Assembly: GCA_021234155.1 (NCBI GenBank)
Contig: JAJEKV010000036.1
Coordinates: 5,774,209-5,838,208, forward strand
DNA from: Isoetes taiwanensis
Taxonomy: Eukaryota > Streptophyta > Lycopodiopsida > Isoetales > Isoetaceae
Length of the DNA stretch: 64,000 nt
Direction: 5' to 3'
The notes under the pieces were generated by a model. That model worked only from the letters and a program-made list of their open reading frames with translations. It was not told where the DNA came from and made no database searches. Positions within the stretch are counted from its first letter, which is position 1. Every line of letters begins with the position of its first letter. A program made the position numbers and the translations under genes. Below, one piece after another: positions 33,633 to 44,275 of the stretch.

Positions 33633-35640
33633 GTAGGAAAATTCACAATTTAAAATAAGAAGTCAAAACAGTTCTGTATTAATATATATACCGATTTACA
33701 TAGATACAAAATTGTTATGTACATAATTATGACCGTTCCCCACGGATCCGGCGTGCCAACTGTAGGTCTTTTGTCATGATGGTTACTCGCTTGGCATGGA
33801 TGGCACATAGGTTTGCATCGCCAAAGAGGGCCACCAAGTAAGCCTCGGCCGCCTCCTGAAGTGCTAGAATGGCATGAGTTTGAAAACGAAGGTCCGTCTT
33901 AAATTCTTGGGCAATCTCTCGGACCCCATTTTGGAAAGGAAGTTTTTCGTACTTGAAACTTCGATTGGATTTACGGTACTTCCTTATCTCGAAGTGCCGC
34001 GGTACCGGGCTTGTAACGATGCCTCCTCCTAGGTTGGGGTGCGGCTCGGGGTAGAGTCTTCCCTTTGTTAGGGATTGGGGCTTTTACGGATGATGTTGTC
34101 CCGCCGGTTATCCCCTGCAGCCTTAGCGATTCCTCCTCGAGCCCTAAGCTGATCCTTATACTGAGCACCAGATCTTTGGGGTGTCTTCTTTTGTCTTCGG
34201 CGAGGAACACGGACTTCTGCAGGTGGTTGCTCTTGCCGATGCCTTTCTTCCTCTTCCTTCCTCGGCCCGGCTCCTTCCGCGGCCGGTTGCCTCTCTTGCT
34301 CTACGCTTTCTGCCGTCACGCATTCTCTTGATTTTGCTCTTGTTCTACTGCTGGCGATGGATAGTATCCTCCGCGAAGCTTGGCGCCTCCTCAAATCAAG
34401 CGTGTTGCCTTACATTGCTGCGCGCGGTGTGGCTTGCTCCTCGCTTGCTTCTCTTTGGCTATTCTTGATCTCCGTTCTTCTTGTAAGCTCTATGAAGTAG
34501 CGTGGGGGATTAGCTTGCATATCTCGCTCAACAATCCCGGCTGAAAGTGATGCGTGAAATACGAGGGTGATCCAGCTTCCCGGAGGAGGATACGGTTGGT
34601 CTCCTCTTCATATGAAAGCGATGGGAGAGTGTAGGCTCCCCATCAAAGAGGCACATCCGTTTCAGTAGCGGTATCCCGGCGGATCATCCGATGCTAGCCC
34701 TTTGTAGGTCCGCCTCTTGGGCCATTTTGCAAAGCTGTTTTTGGGGCTGCGTTTGTAGGGCCTCCTCCTCAACTTGTTCATCCCCTGGCGGGAAGAAGAG
34801 GGGCATACCACGGGCGCCATCTTCTGTTCAACTACCATGCGGGTCTCGAATGGCGTTGAGCTTAAATACAAAAGCGCTCATTATAGCAAAAGAGCGGGTA
34901 TGGTATTACGACCCCGCCATTAGAAGCGCTTCCGCGAAAATATTCGGTATTTCCTCAGTTTTTGCTTCTGCGTCTGGCGCGGGGTTTTGTTGTGGCATCA
35001 GCTCAGCCATTAAGAACTCTATAGGGGTTTGAGAATGACGAGGTTTGCGCTTATACACTTGCTTGGGTGTCTCCATCCTTGAAAGGTAGGCGCTAGGCGG
35101 GCGCTGGGCAGGCGCTTGGGGGAGGAAGGTGAAGGCCGAGGTTTGGCTATGGCGGAGGCCTCCTTCTAGTTCGGCTATGGCGGCTATGGGCTGAAGGAGC
35201 TCAAAAGGGCGCTAGGTATTCCAGAAAAGTGAAAGAAAAAGTCACTCTTAAAATTTTAACCCTAAAAAAAACTTTTTATGAAAAAGTGGCGGAGCGCGCT
35301 TTTCGAGGTGGCGGGCACCCCCTACCTCGACATCGCCACGGGCGCCAGCGGCGTCCGGGTACCCCCTGCCCGCCACTTAGGGTTAGGGTTTTTTTTTTTA
35401 CGAGGTGGCGGGCACCCCCTACCCCGAGGTTTCTACGGTCGCCAGCGACACCCGGGTACCCCCTGCCCGCCACTTAGGGTTAGGGTTTGGCACCGGGTAC
35501 TCACCTCTTATTTACTCTTAAACCACGTTAAAGCAATCATGACGACATCTACTACACCACCCCAAATCTCATACTACCCAAAAATCCTCACACACTAGCT
35601 AACGATCGGGCAGTGCAATAGTTTGGCTTCCCAGAACCAG
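31000..35640 (-). other. Extra leader region of the chromovirus with coding-like ORFs
   Basis: About 4.6 kb between the primer-binding site and gag, larger than usual for chromoviruses. On the element-sense strand, frames at 34394-34068 (basic, Glu/Arg/Gln-rich, coiled-coil-like), 33588-33223 (ATG at 33486, MDYAGRLAWYMGGEQWDPQV), 32961-32560 (LSSLATIKVGDQDYLSPKRH) and 31580-31374 look protein-like and are broken by indels. I recognise no domain. They may be a decayed extra ORF or captured host sequence. A run of 27 T (33601-33627) splits the region. Plus-strand frames here are probably shadows. Confidence 0.5.
35288..35490. repeat. Tandem leader repeat with telobox motif
   Basis: Two copies, of about 105 and 90 bp, share GAGGTGGCGGGCACCCCCTA and end CCCGCCACTTAGGGTTAGGG, then TTT. 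The end is two telomere-like TTAGGGT units, read AAACCCTAACCC on the element-sense strand. AAACCCTAA teloboxes are known promoter elements of plant growth genes; here they lie just downstream of the 5' LTR. Confidence 0.75.
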
Positions 35641-35653
35641 GCTCTGATACCAC
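35641..35653 (-). other. Primer-binding site, initiator Met tRNA type
   Basis: Minus-strand TGGTATCAGAGC lies one base after the 5' LTR end, complementary to the 3' end of plant initiator tRNA-Met. This fixes element orientation. Confidence 0.9.
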
Positions 35654-37293
35654 TGTGACGCTCCCTGAACATATACGACCCTCGGACGTATACATACGGG
35701 GACTTTCCCCTCCCATGGCGACCAACTCGCCATGAGCAGGGCCCTCCGTCTATTTCGGGCCATCTATAATACGATGCCCGAAAGAAGGACACGAAGGGGT
35801 CATTCGGCCCACGCCTTCAATGGGGCTCCTACGTCGCGGAAGCATGAATACAAGGGTTAGCACACAGCATAAATCACATATAAATGACCACCACGAAGGG
35901 TGGCATATCCATCCAAATACCAACGGCAAAGAATATGCATCTAAACCTAAGAAAACACCCCAAACCCATGGTTCTACCCGGTTCGGACTCGGTGAGGATC
36001 GGTGGCTGGCTAGGCCTCAAGAGATCAGCGAGGGGAGAATCTTGACATGGCGTTGGCTGGCATAGAACATTGGCTAGGGTTGTCCACTCCATCCGCCCCC
36101 CACATTGCACACTTTGCGGATGGGTCAATTCACGCTATGGCGTCGCTATAGCCTTCCGGGAGACGCGGGCTCGAGGCATCACCTGGCGAGCCTACTCGGG
36201 GTTCATGAAGCCCCGGTCCGATGAGGCAGGTCAGGGAAGCGTCCCCTTCCAGAATCACAGTGGCTCCATGGGCGAGCTAGAGAATACGTGCCGCATCAGC
36301 GACCCCCGCATCCGTACCCGACTTACTCACCCTAAATCTACTCAAAGTGCAAAGGTGCCCCATACGGGTCACACCTTCCCACCAGGGAGTGTCGGACCCA
36401 TACCGGCCCCCCTCGTGGCCCGGCTTATCGAGGTCTAGCTTCGCTATAGGAGTCCCGGGGGAGCCTTTTATGTTCGTGCAAGACCCCACCTCCACTTCCT
36501 GCTTGTGTTCCTTGTCCGGTGCTAAGCCCGATTACCATAGCATCTATGACCGGTGGGCTCTTGTGCATGGGCCGCATTTAGCGGGATAATATAGGGCTCT
36601 ATCTAGGAGCATACTACAATAAATAGCCTCAGAGGTCTCTACCCCCCTTAATCCCCCATTTCCAGAGTAACCCTAGGCTAACAACCACCAATCCATCCAT
36701 TACAAGCAGAACCAGAATCGAAATATATATAGAGAGAACCTACCTTTACAATCAAGGGTTAGTTCCTACGAGTAAACACAAAGAGAATAGATCAACAACC
36801 CAAACAAGTGCCCAACAGGGGCGCTTATCCTAGAATTCACAACTACACTAGCCACCCACTGTGTTTTATTTCGACCCATTGTCATTGGGGATCTCCATCT
36901 TCTTGATCTTGGTGTTCAACTTGTGTAAGAAGGGTGGCGCCCAATTGCTCAAGGTGGCTCATTTCTCGGTCACAAGGGTGGCTCCCACCACTCCGGTGAG
37001 TTGTGGCTGATATGGGGGTGGTGATCCACCCTATTGACCCCAATTAGCATTATCATGCTAGCCAATCGAGGGTGGCCACGTGGCGCCTTCCCAAACCATA
37101 ATTAGCTTAATTATGGTTTTTAAATATTAGTTCCTTAATTATAGGTTATTATTGTCAATAATTAAATTAGCATAGCTAATTTAATTCCTTTTAAGTGAAC
37201 CACCTAGGTTCCCATACCCCATGTGGCGTATGTATCCTTTGTGACGTGTCAACATATTTATACTTATACCGTATAAATACTTGGAACGTCACA
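35654..37293 (-). repeat. 5' LTR of the chromovirus
   Basis: 1,640 bp with TGTGACG/CGTCACA ends, partner of 24149-25786. In its first 800 bases several CAG triplets of the partner read CGG or GG here (for example near 35985, 36118, 36166 and 36200), and G or C runs differ in length. Outside such sites the copies are nearly identical. Confidence 0.93.
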
Positions 37294-37298
37294 TAGAG
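37294..37298 (+). repeat. Target-site duplication (right) of the chromovirus
   Basis: TAGAG, matching 24144-24148. Confidence 0.9.
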
Positions 37299-37920
37299 GA
37301 CCAGGGCGTTCAACTTTTCCATGTCATTCTCTGCAAGTGGAAGGTAGATATGGCCTTCTGCCAAATTCGTATGCTAAAACAGGGGTTTGATGAAGCATGA
37401 TATGGCCTTCTTCCGGCTTTGCATGTTGACAGGGTTATGGCGGATCAATATGTTGAAGGTAGATGGATCTGTATGCTTCAAGCAGGGTTAAGATGCAGCC
37501 AGAACAGTTTTACAACCACGGTTGGCATATGGAAGTATCTGGAAGCTGCGAGCCGGAGCCACCCTTCAGGAGCTTGGATTTTCAACTGTGCTATTTTTGC
37601 TTGAATAGTATGTGGCAATCCGCAAAGTAATGGTTTATGTGTCGTTCTTGTTTCCCATTTCTATTATTAAGCAGGCACAGATTCAACTCGATGTTGTTCA
37701 AATCTAGCAGGGGAGGGAAGCGTGACCATGACAGGGCACGATTCACAGCAGCTGGTTTCCAGAGATGCTCAGATGTTCAAGAAGGTTGTTTTTTCTTATG
37801 TTCCTTTAGAGCAACTTTCAATCTGGGTGAAAAGCTTAGCTCTGTTACTCGATAGCTTCTCACTGCAAATCTCTTTTTTTATTCTTCCCTCTGGAAACTC
37901 GAGAGCTTTGGAGCACCAAA
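37299..37920. other. Intergenic DNA, no gene recognised
   Basis: Continues the sequence that was joined to 24143 before the chromovirus inserted. The GATATGGCCTTCT phrase occurs twice. No coding or element signal was found. Confidence 0.4.
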
Positions 37921-39075
37921 ATTCCATCGATCCGAGCCTTCGAATCGAGATTCTGGAGGGGGCAGCATGCATGTCTCGCATGCCTGCTTGCATGCCTTCT
38001 CTGGTTAGGAGATCGCTATATTAAGCGAGGTTCTTCATCAACGTCTCATCAACGCTTCCTCATCCCTCTCAGCAGTACCTTATTCTCTATTCTTTGAAAC
38101 CATGCAGGGGAGGGGCTTCTCCCTGCTTGGATTGACCAATTTGGCGTTTCTTTCATGCTGTGGCACGTCCTTTCTCGGCCTTGCCTCTTCTTTAGCCATA
38201 ATCCTTTGACCTTCATCCTCGATCCCGTTTTGATAAGAAAGTTCTCTTCTATTCGGGAGGTTTTTGTCATTTTCATGCGAGCCCCATTCTAGAATTCCAT
38301 CGATCGGAGCCCTCGGATCGAGATTCTAGAGGTGGCGATCATGCATGTCTCGCATGCATGCATCGCATGCCTTCTCTAGTTGGGAGATCGCTATATTAGG
38401 CAAGGTTCTTCATCAACGTGTCATCGGCGCTTCCTCTTCTCTTTCAGCAGTTTTGTCGCCTGGCACGCGTGACCAGCCCCTCTATTTGAGGAGGTTTTTG
38501 TTTTGTTGTTGCATAGCACGCGTGATCAGCCTCTCCACTTTGGGAGGTTTGTTTTGTCATATTTTTTCTAGTGTTGATAATGTGCAGGTACAGGTTGGCA
38601 AGCGGCAACAGCTTCAACTGCTCCATTCATGGGTTTTTTGGGAGCGAATTCCCAGCCTTACGTTTGTCCAAGCCCCTTGCCGAAGGCTTATCACTAGGGT
38701 TTTTCCTCAAAAACCCGAAAGGGCGGGGTTTTTTAATCCCAGTGATAAGCTTTCGGCAGGTACACAGACCAAACATCTATTAGCATTGTATTTCATAGGG
38801 TCCAAGTTGTATAATTGGACATTCCCTTTATTTTTCTTTATGGGTAGTTCGCATGTGTGTAGCCCTATCCACCATTGTAGAAGATATGCTGAGATGAATG
38901 AGAAGCCTATGAGGTTTTTGTCGTTTTCATGCGAGCCCCATTTTAAAATAGGCATCGATCTGAGCCATCGGATCGGCATTCTGGGAAGGGACAAGCAGCT
39001 ATATATGCACTATTCATTATTGTAGTTCGTTATCGGCGTCTTCTCACAGCAGCATCTCTTCCTTGCCCATTGCTT
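37921..39075 (+). repeat. Promoter-like dispersed repeat, copy A
   Basis: Built of units that start with a CATCGATCCGAGCCATCGGA-like block. They continue with GCATGCATGTCTCGCATGCA and have a CTATATTA TATA-like box before CTTCATCAACGTCTCATC. Units start near 37927, 38292 and 38950. The last has a stronger TATATATGCACTATTCATT box. A collinear copy lies at 57500-58480 and an inverted one at 48640-50300. The hairpin core is at 38681-38755. Probably the regulatory end of an unnamed retroelement; no coding content. Confidence 0.6.
38681..38755. other. Conserved hairpin, copy 3
   Basis: Perfect 15-bp outer stem, CGAAGGCTTATCACT with AGTGATAAGCTTTCG (one G-T pair), around the shared core (AGGGTTTTTCCTCAAAAACC, then CGAAAGGGCGGGG, TTTTTTAATCC). 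This is the reverse complement of the core in the LINE copies. Confidence 0.8.
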
Positions 39076-39091
39076 CCCTTGGCTCTATCCA

Positions 39092-39215
39092 TCCTCTTTT
39101 CTTCCCTTTGAGATTGCTCTTCCTCTTTTCTTCCTCTTTAGATTGCTCTTCCTCTTTTCTTCCCTTTTAGATTGCTCTTCCTCTTTCCTTCTCTTTTTTG
39201 CTTGCTCTTTCTCAT
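39092..39215. repeat. Pyrimidine-rich minisatellite
   Basis: About four copies of an ATTGCTCTTCCTCTTTTCTT-type unit of about 30 bp. Confidence 0.8.
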
Positions 39216-39270
39216 GGTTTCTTGAAAGAAAATTTTTGCTTTACATGCTATGAGGAGGATTCACAAATTG

Positions 39271-39884
39271 AGGCGTGATTTATTCTTCCTTAGCACAATT
39301 GCTTCATGAATGCTAGCTGATTTATGCATGTCAATTGAAGGAGTAGCTTTTCTCACATGCAGCTCTAGTCCAGATTGCTTTTTTTGGATGGAACCCTCAA
39401 TTGCTTTTTGTATTTTGCACAGATAGCAGACGGTTGATTTCCTCACAGGGACACCAACGGTTTGAAGGCGGACCTGGTATCTTTCTTTGTGGTATTTTGT
39501 TGCATGCAGGGCGGATTCGTCAGAATCGACTCAATTCATAGAGACTTTGGCAGCTCAGGCATCTTGGAAGTATTTGCATTTTGCAGGCGTGATCTATTCT
39601 TCCTTCGCACAATTGCCTCGTGCATGCTGGCTGATTTATGCATGTCAATTGAAGGAGTAGCATTTCTCTCATGCATCTCTGGTCCAGATTGCTTTTTCGG
39701 ATGGGGTACCTCGATTGTTTTTCGTATTTCGCACAGATAACAGACGGTTGATTTCCTCACAGTGATACCAACGGTTTGAAGGCGGCCCTAATATCTCTCT
39801 TTTTGTTATTTGGTTGCATGCAAGGCAGATTCGTCAGAATAAAATCAATTCATAGAGACTTAGGCAACTCAGATTACTCTGACA
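39271..39884. repeat. Tandem duplication, period about 316 bp
   Basis: Two near-identical units carry GATTTATGCATGTCAATTGA, CAGACGGTTGATTTCCTCAC and ATTCGTCAGAAT. The second starts near 39587. The short frames in each (on both strands) are repeat by-products. Confidence 0.85.
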
Positions 39885-40075
39885 GATCATCTCATCTCGG
39901 CATACTCTCAATTTTAACTGTTCTTAACCTATCCATGCATGTTGTTCTGCTTTCTCCAGGTGCGCTCTGCGCTCCCTTCTGCTGTTCGAATTTTGCACAG
40001 ACAAGTTTAATTGCCCTTTTTCCATTTTATACATTTATAGGAATTCCATTTTACATAATAACAAATGTAAAAATA

Positions 40076-40136
40076 TAGTGTTGTTGTTAAGGTGTAGGTT
40101 TGTCACCTTATAGATGAGGGTTCAAGCCATGGTACT
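40076..40136 (+). ncRNA. tRNA-like SINE head or tRNA pseudogene
   Basis: GTTGTTAAGGTG resembles box A and GGGTTCAAGCC (40118-40128) fits box B, about 30 bases apart. The acceptor stem is not convincing. A T-rich stretch follows 3'. Most likely a SINE remnant. Confidence 0.35.
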
Positions 40137-40999
40137 GTTAATCCATTTTTTTTAGCTTTAGTTGGTTAAGTTTAATATTCCCGCTAACGTATGCTTCTTA
40201 TCTTCTAATCATCATACAGACTTCGCTTTCGCGGGCCTCATCTCGTCCACTTATGTTATTATCCTTCCATAATAGATAGCTTTAACTGGACTCCTCTTGC
40301 CAACTTATGTTTTTGATCCTCTCGTATTAGATCAAGCTTGACCGCTGCCAATTCAATGAGTCGTTGTTCTTAACCCAGTCATTTATGCTTGCCCTCTTTA
40401 TCCATTTTGGCTATGCCTTTGACCTCAACCTCGACTTTAAATCGATCTTCACCCAGTCCCCCTAATACTGTTATTTTCTTTTTTCATTTTTTGGAGTTAA
40501 ATTTTTGTATTTTCTTGGGCATTTCCTTTCTTGTTGCATGGCACATATTGTCGTGCTTTAAAAATTGATTTGTGTGATTATTTTGTGTGTTATTATGGTG
40601 AACTTTACTAGATACATTGTCTAAGGTTCCATTCCACACAATTTGTTTTTGCTCGTTCTATTTTTCAACTAGCATTGGGATGCTATTTTGCAATAGTTAT
40701 TTCTTGAATCACTTCATTCATCACCTTGAGGATTTATAGTTTGGGGATTTTGTGGCATGTCTAAATGGTAAATCCATATGATTTCCAGCATGTATTTTTG
40801 GCTTAAATAATTTTGGGACCTTGTGCGAGGTTGGTTTCTTGTTGCATTTGTTTCATTGGCTTGCATTCCTCTTTCTCGTATGTGTGCTTGCACTTAAAAC
40901 ACGTTACTTTGTTGTCCTTTTTGTGCTATGAGATCTGGCCTTATGTTGGCGATTGTCCTTCATCATGTAACATTGAAACTTATCGAAGTTGCGTTCTAT
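40137..40999. other. Intergenic DNA, no gene recognised
   Basis: T-rich sequence up to the target site of the Tat-like element. No domain, repeat or RNA feature was recognised. Confidence 0.4.
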
Positions 41000-41004
41000 G
41001 TTCT
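41000..41004 (+). repeat. Target-site duplication of the Tat-like element (5' side)
   Basis: GTTCT directly precedes the TGTTAG start of the LTR. The same five bases, in element orientation, follow the other LTR at 52541-52537 on the minus strand. Confidence 0.75.
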
Positions 41005-41597
41005 TGTTAGTCCTGTACGTGCTGGTACAGGACTATTCATGCATACGATGGACCAAGTCAAGGCCAAGGATCCACAGCCAGGCACAGGTCAGTCGTCAAA
41101 GGCCCAGCAGAAGACCAAGCAGACCACGCAGTCAAAGGCCGCGCCGGCCGTCAAGAGGAAGCGCTCAGACAAGTGACGGGCCGTCACCGCCAGCGTCAGC
41201 GTCAGCGTGATTTCAGGCACTTCAAGAGGCACCGCCAGCATTCCTGCAAATCAGGCCTCCTTCCAGGAATCGGCACAGAAATCAGTCAGAGTGTCTATAT
41301 TGGGCCAAAGGCCATTGTACTATATATATGAGTAGAGCTAGTACATGAGTTTTTAGATGAGTTTTGAGTCTTGTCTCACTTCAGTTTTCTCTCGATTGTG
41401 AGAGCTCATGTATCTTCATTGACATCAAGGAAGTTGTTCTCATTATTGTGTTCTCCTTGTTCCCTTTGTTGTCTTTTCTCTTTTTTCTTGTTCTTTTGCA
41501 AATCCCGCGTGACATAGCTCCCCGGATTCTCCTGTTTGATCCAAGGGTCCTCACAGAGGGCTGTCTTGCAGGAGTTCCCGAACCCAGACCCCAAACA
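41005..41597 (+). repeat. 5' LTR of the Tat-like element
   Basis: 593 bp, TGTTAG to AAACA, almost identical to 52542-53134 on the opposite strand. It contains a TATATATATGAGTAG box near 41322 and encodes, near its start, a lysine-rich tail (KRKRSDK, stop at 41174-41176). In the other LTR that tail is the C-terminus of the long extra ORF. Confidence 0.92.
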
Positions 41598-41615
41598 CTG
41601 TCGCCGCTGCCGGGT
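41598..41615 (+). other. Primer-binding site, tRNA-Asp type
   Basis: TGTCGCCGCTGCCGGG lies one base after the LTR. It differs at two positions from the TGGCGCCGTTGCCGGG PBS common in Tat/Athila elements. Confidence 0.75.
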
Positions 41616-41638
41616 CTGATCTCTCCTTTCTTTCCATC

Positions 41639-44275
41639 ATGTCGGCTCGAGGTTTCACTCCTGAACTTCTTTGCCAAACGGCGGCTCGACTGGAGCGCCA
41701 TCAACGACGCGAGGCTGTTCGGGATATGTATGATACTGCTTATGATATTGAGAGTGGTCGTGTCCGCTCCAGAGCTCAGTCGGCACCTCCTACCCCTCGT
41801 CCTCATTCTCGACCAGGGTCTCCCCCTGTGTGTAGGCATTGTTCTCAACCTCAATCTCCACAGCATACCCCTGTTCAGCCCACGCCTCACTATTTCCAGA
41901 CTCCTGAGAGCACCTATATATATCCCTTCAGGCCGTCACAACCATCTTCACCTCCTGCTGGGATGGCCTACCATCAAGTGTCCTTTGGCCCTCCCCATGT
42001 TCACGAATTTCAGTCTTCTCCATCTTTTCAGTATGCTCTTCCTGTTTATCAAACCACTGATCTCAAGCCTAATGAGGATGGCTCTCAAGACCCTTCCCCA
42101 CCTAATGCTACTTTCTATGGACCACCGGGTTTTTCAGTTCCACCCCCTTGCTCTCAATCCCAGGCGGTTCCACCTCTCTATGCTTCTGCATATCCTCCAT
42201 CACATCCACCTGTCTATCAGCAAGTTCCACCTTCATCTCCCACTCATAATTTGAAGCTGACTTATCCCACTTTTGGCAACACTAAAGGCAAACCTCTGGA
42301 TCAGAGTGCTTCAGCCCACATGGAGGAATTTGAAGCCTTGGCCATTCTCAATGGTCATGCGCAGTCACAACTCAAATTTCATATCTTTTCGACCACGCTC
42401 AGAGGCACCCCTCATTAGTGGTTAATGGCCAACAAAAGTCACTGGAAACAAAGTTGGCATGAAATGAAAACTGCCTTTCTGTCTCATTATGGCACCACGG
42501 ACGACGATCAGTTACTCCTCAAGCAACTTAATGACCTTCAGCAGGAGCCCACGGAGTCAGCCAGGGATTTTGCGGACCGTCTACACATTCTTGTCAGTAA
42601 ACTCCAGAAGTACCCCACGCAAAGCCAGATTCTTGTCTGGTTTCTGCAGGGCCTTCCTCCTGCCATTCGACTCATGACAGAATACCTGCGTCCAAAGTCT
42701 TTGGAGCATGCCATTGAATTGGTCAATCATTCGGTCAATGTTTCTTCTCGAGGTGTTGCTCTCACGGAACTCCCTTTCATGCCCCCCGTCATGGTTCCAC
42801 AGAACTCTGTTCAGCCTCCGCAAACCAATCCACAACGCTCTCAGATCTGGTGTACTATTTGTAAATATCAAGGTCATCTGGCAAATGAATGCAACTCCTC
42901 AAATGGACCTCCTCATTATAAAAGATGCAATATGTGCAATCACGCCACGGAAGAATGCACTCGTTCTCGTCCTACACCCTTTCGAAATAAAATGGTCTTT
43001 CAAGTCCAGACCATGCCTCAACAACCACAGTCATATCAGCCTCAGCAATATCAAACTCAACAACCTCAGTCGTATCAACAAACGCAGCAGCAGCTATGGG
43101 GACAAGGCAATCGTCCTCCCTTTGATCCTTCAAAGGCTCAATGTTACCATTGTCATGAATGGGGTCACACCACCACGGCGTGTCCTCAACTTCCTCAAGT
43201 TCAAGTCCAACTTCCAGGTTCAAATCAACCAGCTTCCGTACGTCTCACGGCTTATCAACTCTGGGTGGCCAATGGTAAACAGGGCCCTCGTCCTGTTTTG
43301 AGAAAGCCCCCTCGGCCGCCGCAACAACAGCGACCTCAGCAAGCAGCATCTACCTCCAATCCTATGGATCAACAAGCCCAAGAGGAGATTTATCAGGCAT
43401 TAAACCCTCCGGTCCAGCAGTCCAATTGGGTTGGGCTCGTCACACGTCACACACGGGCTTCATGTCCTTTGACCATCATCCCTCACGACACGCAACCTGC
43501 CTTTGCTGTTGAACCAGTTCCTCATGAAGAAGATAAAAAAGTTCACTTTGCGCCTGATCTTGACAAACTCATGCCTCACGTCATGCCTAAAGTACGACAA
43601 AGTATTTTGAAACTCATGCAGGCTGCGGAAGGTCGCACACTGGCAAATGTTCATGCTACCACTAGAGCTCAACAGCGTCAGGCCGCGCCGTCATCGTCTA
43701 CCGGCCCACGCTCTCAACCGTATCCAAATATTGCTGCTGAGGTAGCGCTTCTCAAAGAAGTCTCTGCTTCTTTGCCCCAGTCTCCAGCTCCACTGGACCC
43801 TGCGGACCCCTTTTCACATGTTCCTTTGGAACTTCAGGAAGAACTCGCCAAGATCAAGATTCCTTTGAGCCTGGCCACCATTTTGAAACTTTGTCCGGCT
43901 CTTGAAGATCAGTTACCTCTTCCCATGGTTCTGGTTGGAGCTGTTGCGACCTCCACACCCACGGTGCATGCCACGGTGGGCAATCAGCACATCAATCATG
44001 TCCAAATTGATGGTGGTAGTGCCGTCAATCTTATTACTGATAAATTCCGGAAGCAATTGGGCATCAAACAATTATACCGTGCCCCGTATGACATCAAGTT
44101 GGCAAATGGCCATATCACGTGCCCTCAAGGTGTCACTCCTCTTCTCCATATCAGCATTGGTGATCTCAAATTCCCATTGGAATTTGGTGTTTGGAAAGCT
44201 GGCGAAGATCCTGGTGATTATGAAATGCTGGTTGGACGACCTTTTCTCCGCCAGGCTAAGAGTATTCATTACTAG
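41639..44275 (+). pseudogene. Tat-like gag and protease (one in-frame stop)
   Basis: From ATG 41639 a Pro/Ser/Gln-rich N-terminus leads into the capsid-like domain. TAG at 42416 interrupts it, and the same frame continues (WHEMKTAFLSHYGTTDDDQL, ESARDFADRLH). Next come two CCHC-like knuckles (about 42850-42960, and CYHCHEWGHTTTAC at 43142). A long linker follows, then a retropepsin region at 43950-44270 (VQIDGGSAVNLITDKF, GDYEMLVGRPFL). The protease active site reads DGG instead of the usual DTG/DSG. A second TAG at 44273 ends this frame, which continues open for about 60 codons. Structural protein plus protease of the particle. Confidence 0.85.

Larger units (their letters stand above)
24149..37293 (-). 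mobile_element. Complete decayed Ty3/gypsy chromovirus
   Basis: 13,145-bp LTR retrotransposon on the minus strand: 5' LTR 35654-37293, PBS, long leader, gag, protease, reverse transcriptase, RNase H, integrase, chromodomain, PPT, 3' LTR 24149-25786. The 5-bp duplication TAGAG flanks both ends. The chromodomain after integrase places it among chromoviruses. The internal region of about 9.9 kb is roughly twice what gag-pol needs, because about 4.6 kb lies between the 5' LTR and gag. Every gene carries frameshifts, so it is non-autonomous as read; some shifts may be sequencing errors. Confidence 0.93.

Noticed and set aside
31000-35032. Plus-strand ORFs in the chromovirus leader (for example 32336-32650, 34181-34468)
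   Set aside because: Antisense to the more protein-like element-sense frames and biased by GC-rich repeats.
39462-39740. ORFs with hydrophobic stretches at 39462-39740 and 39776-40078
   Set aside because: They fall on the 316-bp tandem duplication and recur with changed reading; no support as genes.
41364-42254. 296-codon plus-strand ORF across the LTR and gag start
   Set aside because: Overlaps the gag frame in another phase, is leucine-rich and low in complexity, and begins inside the LTR.
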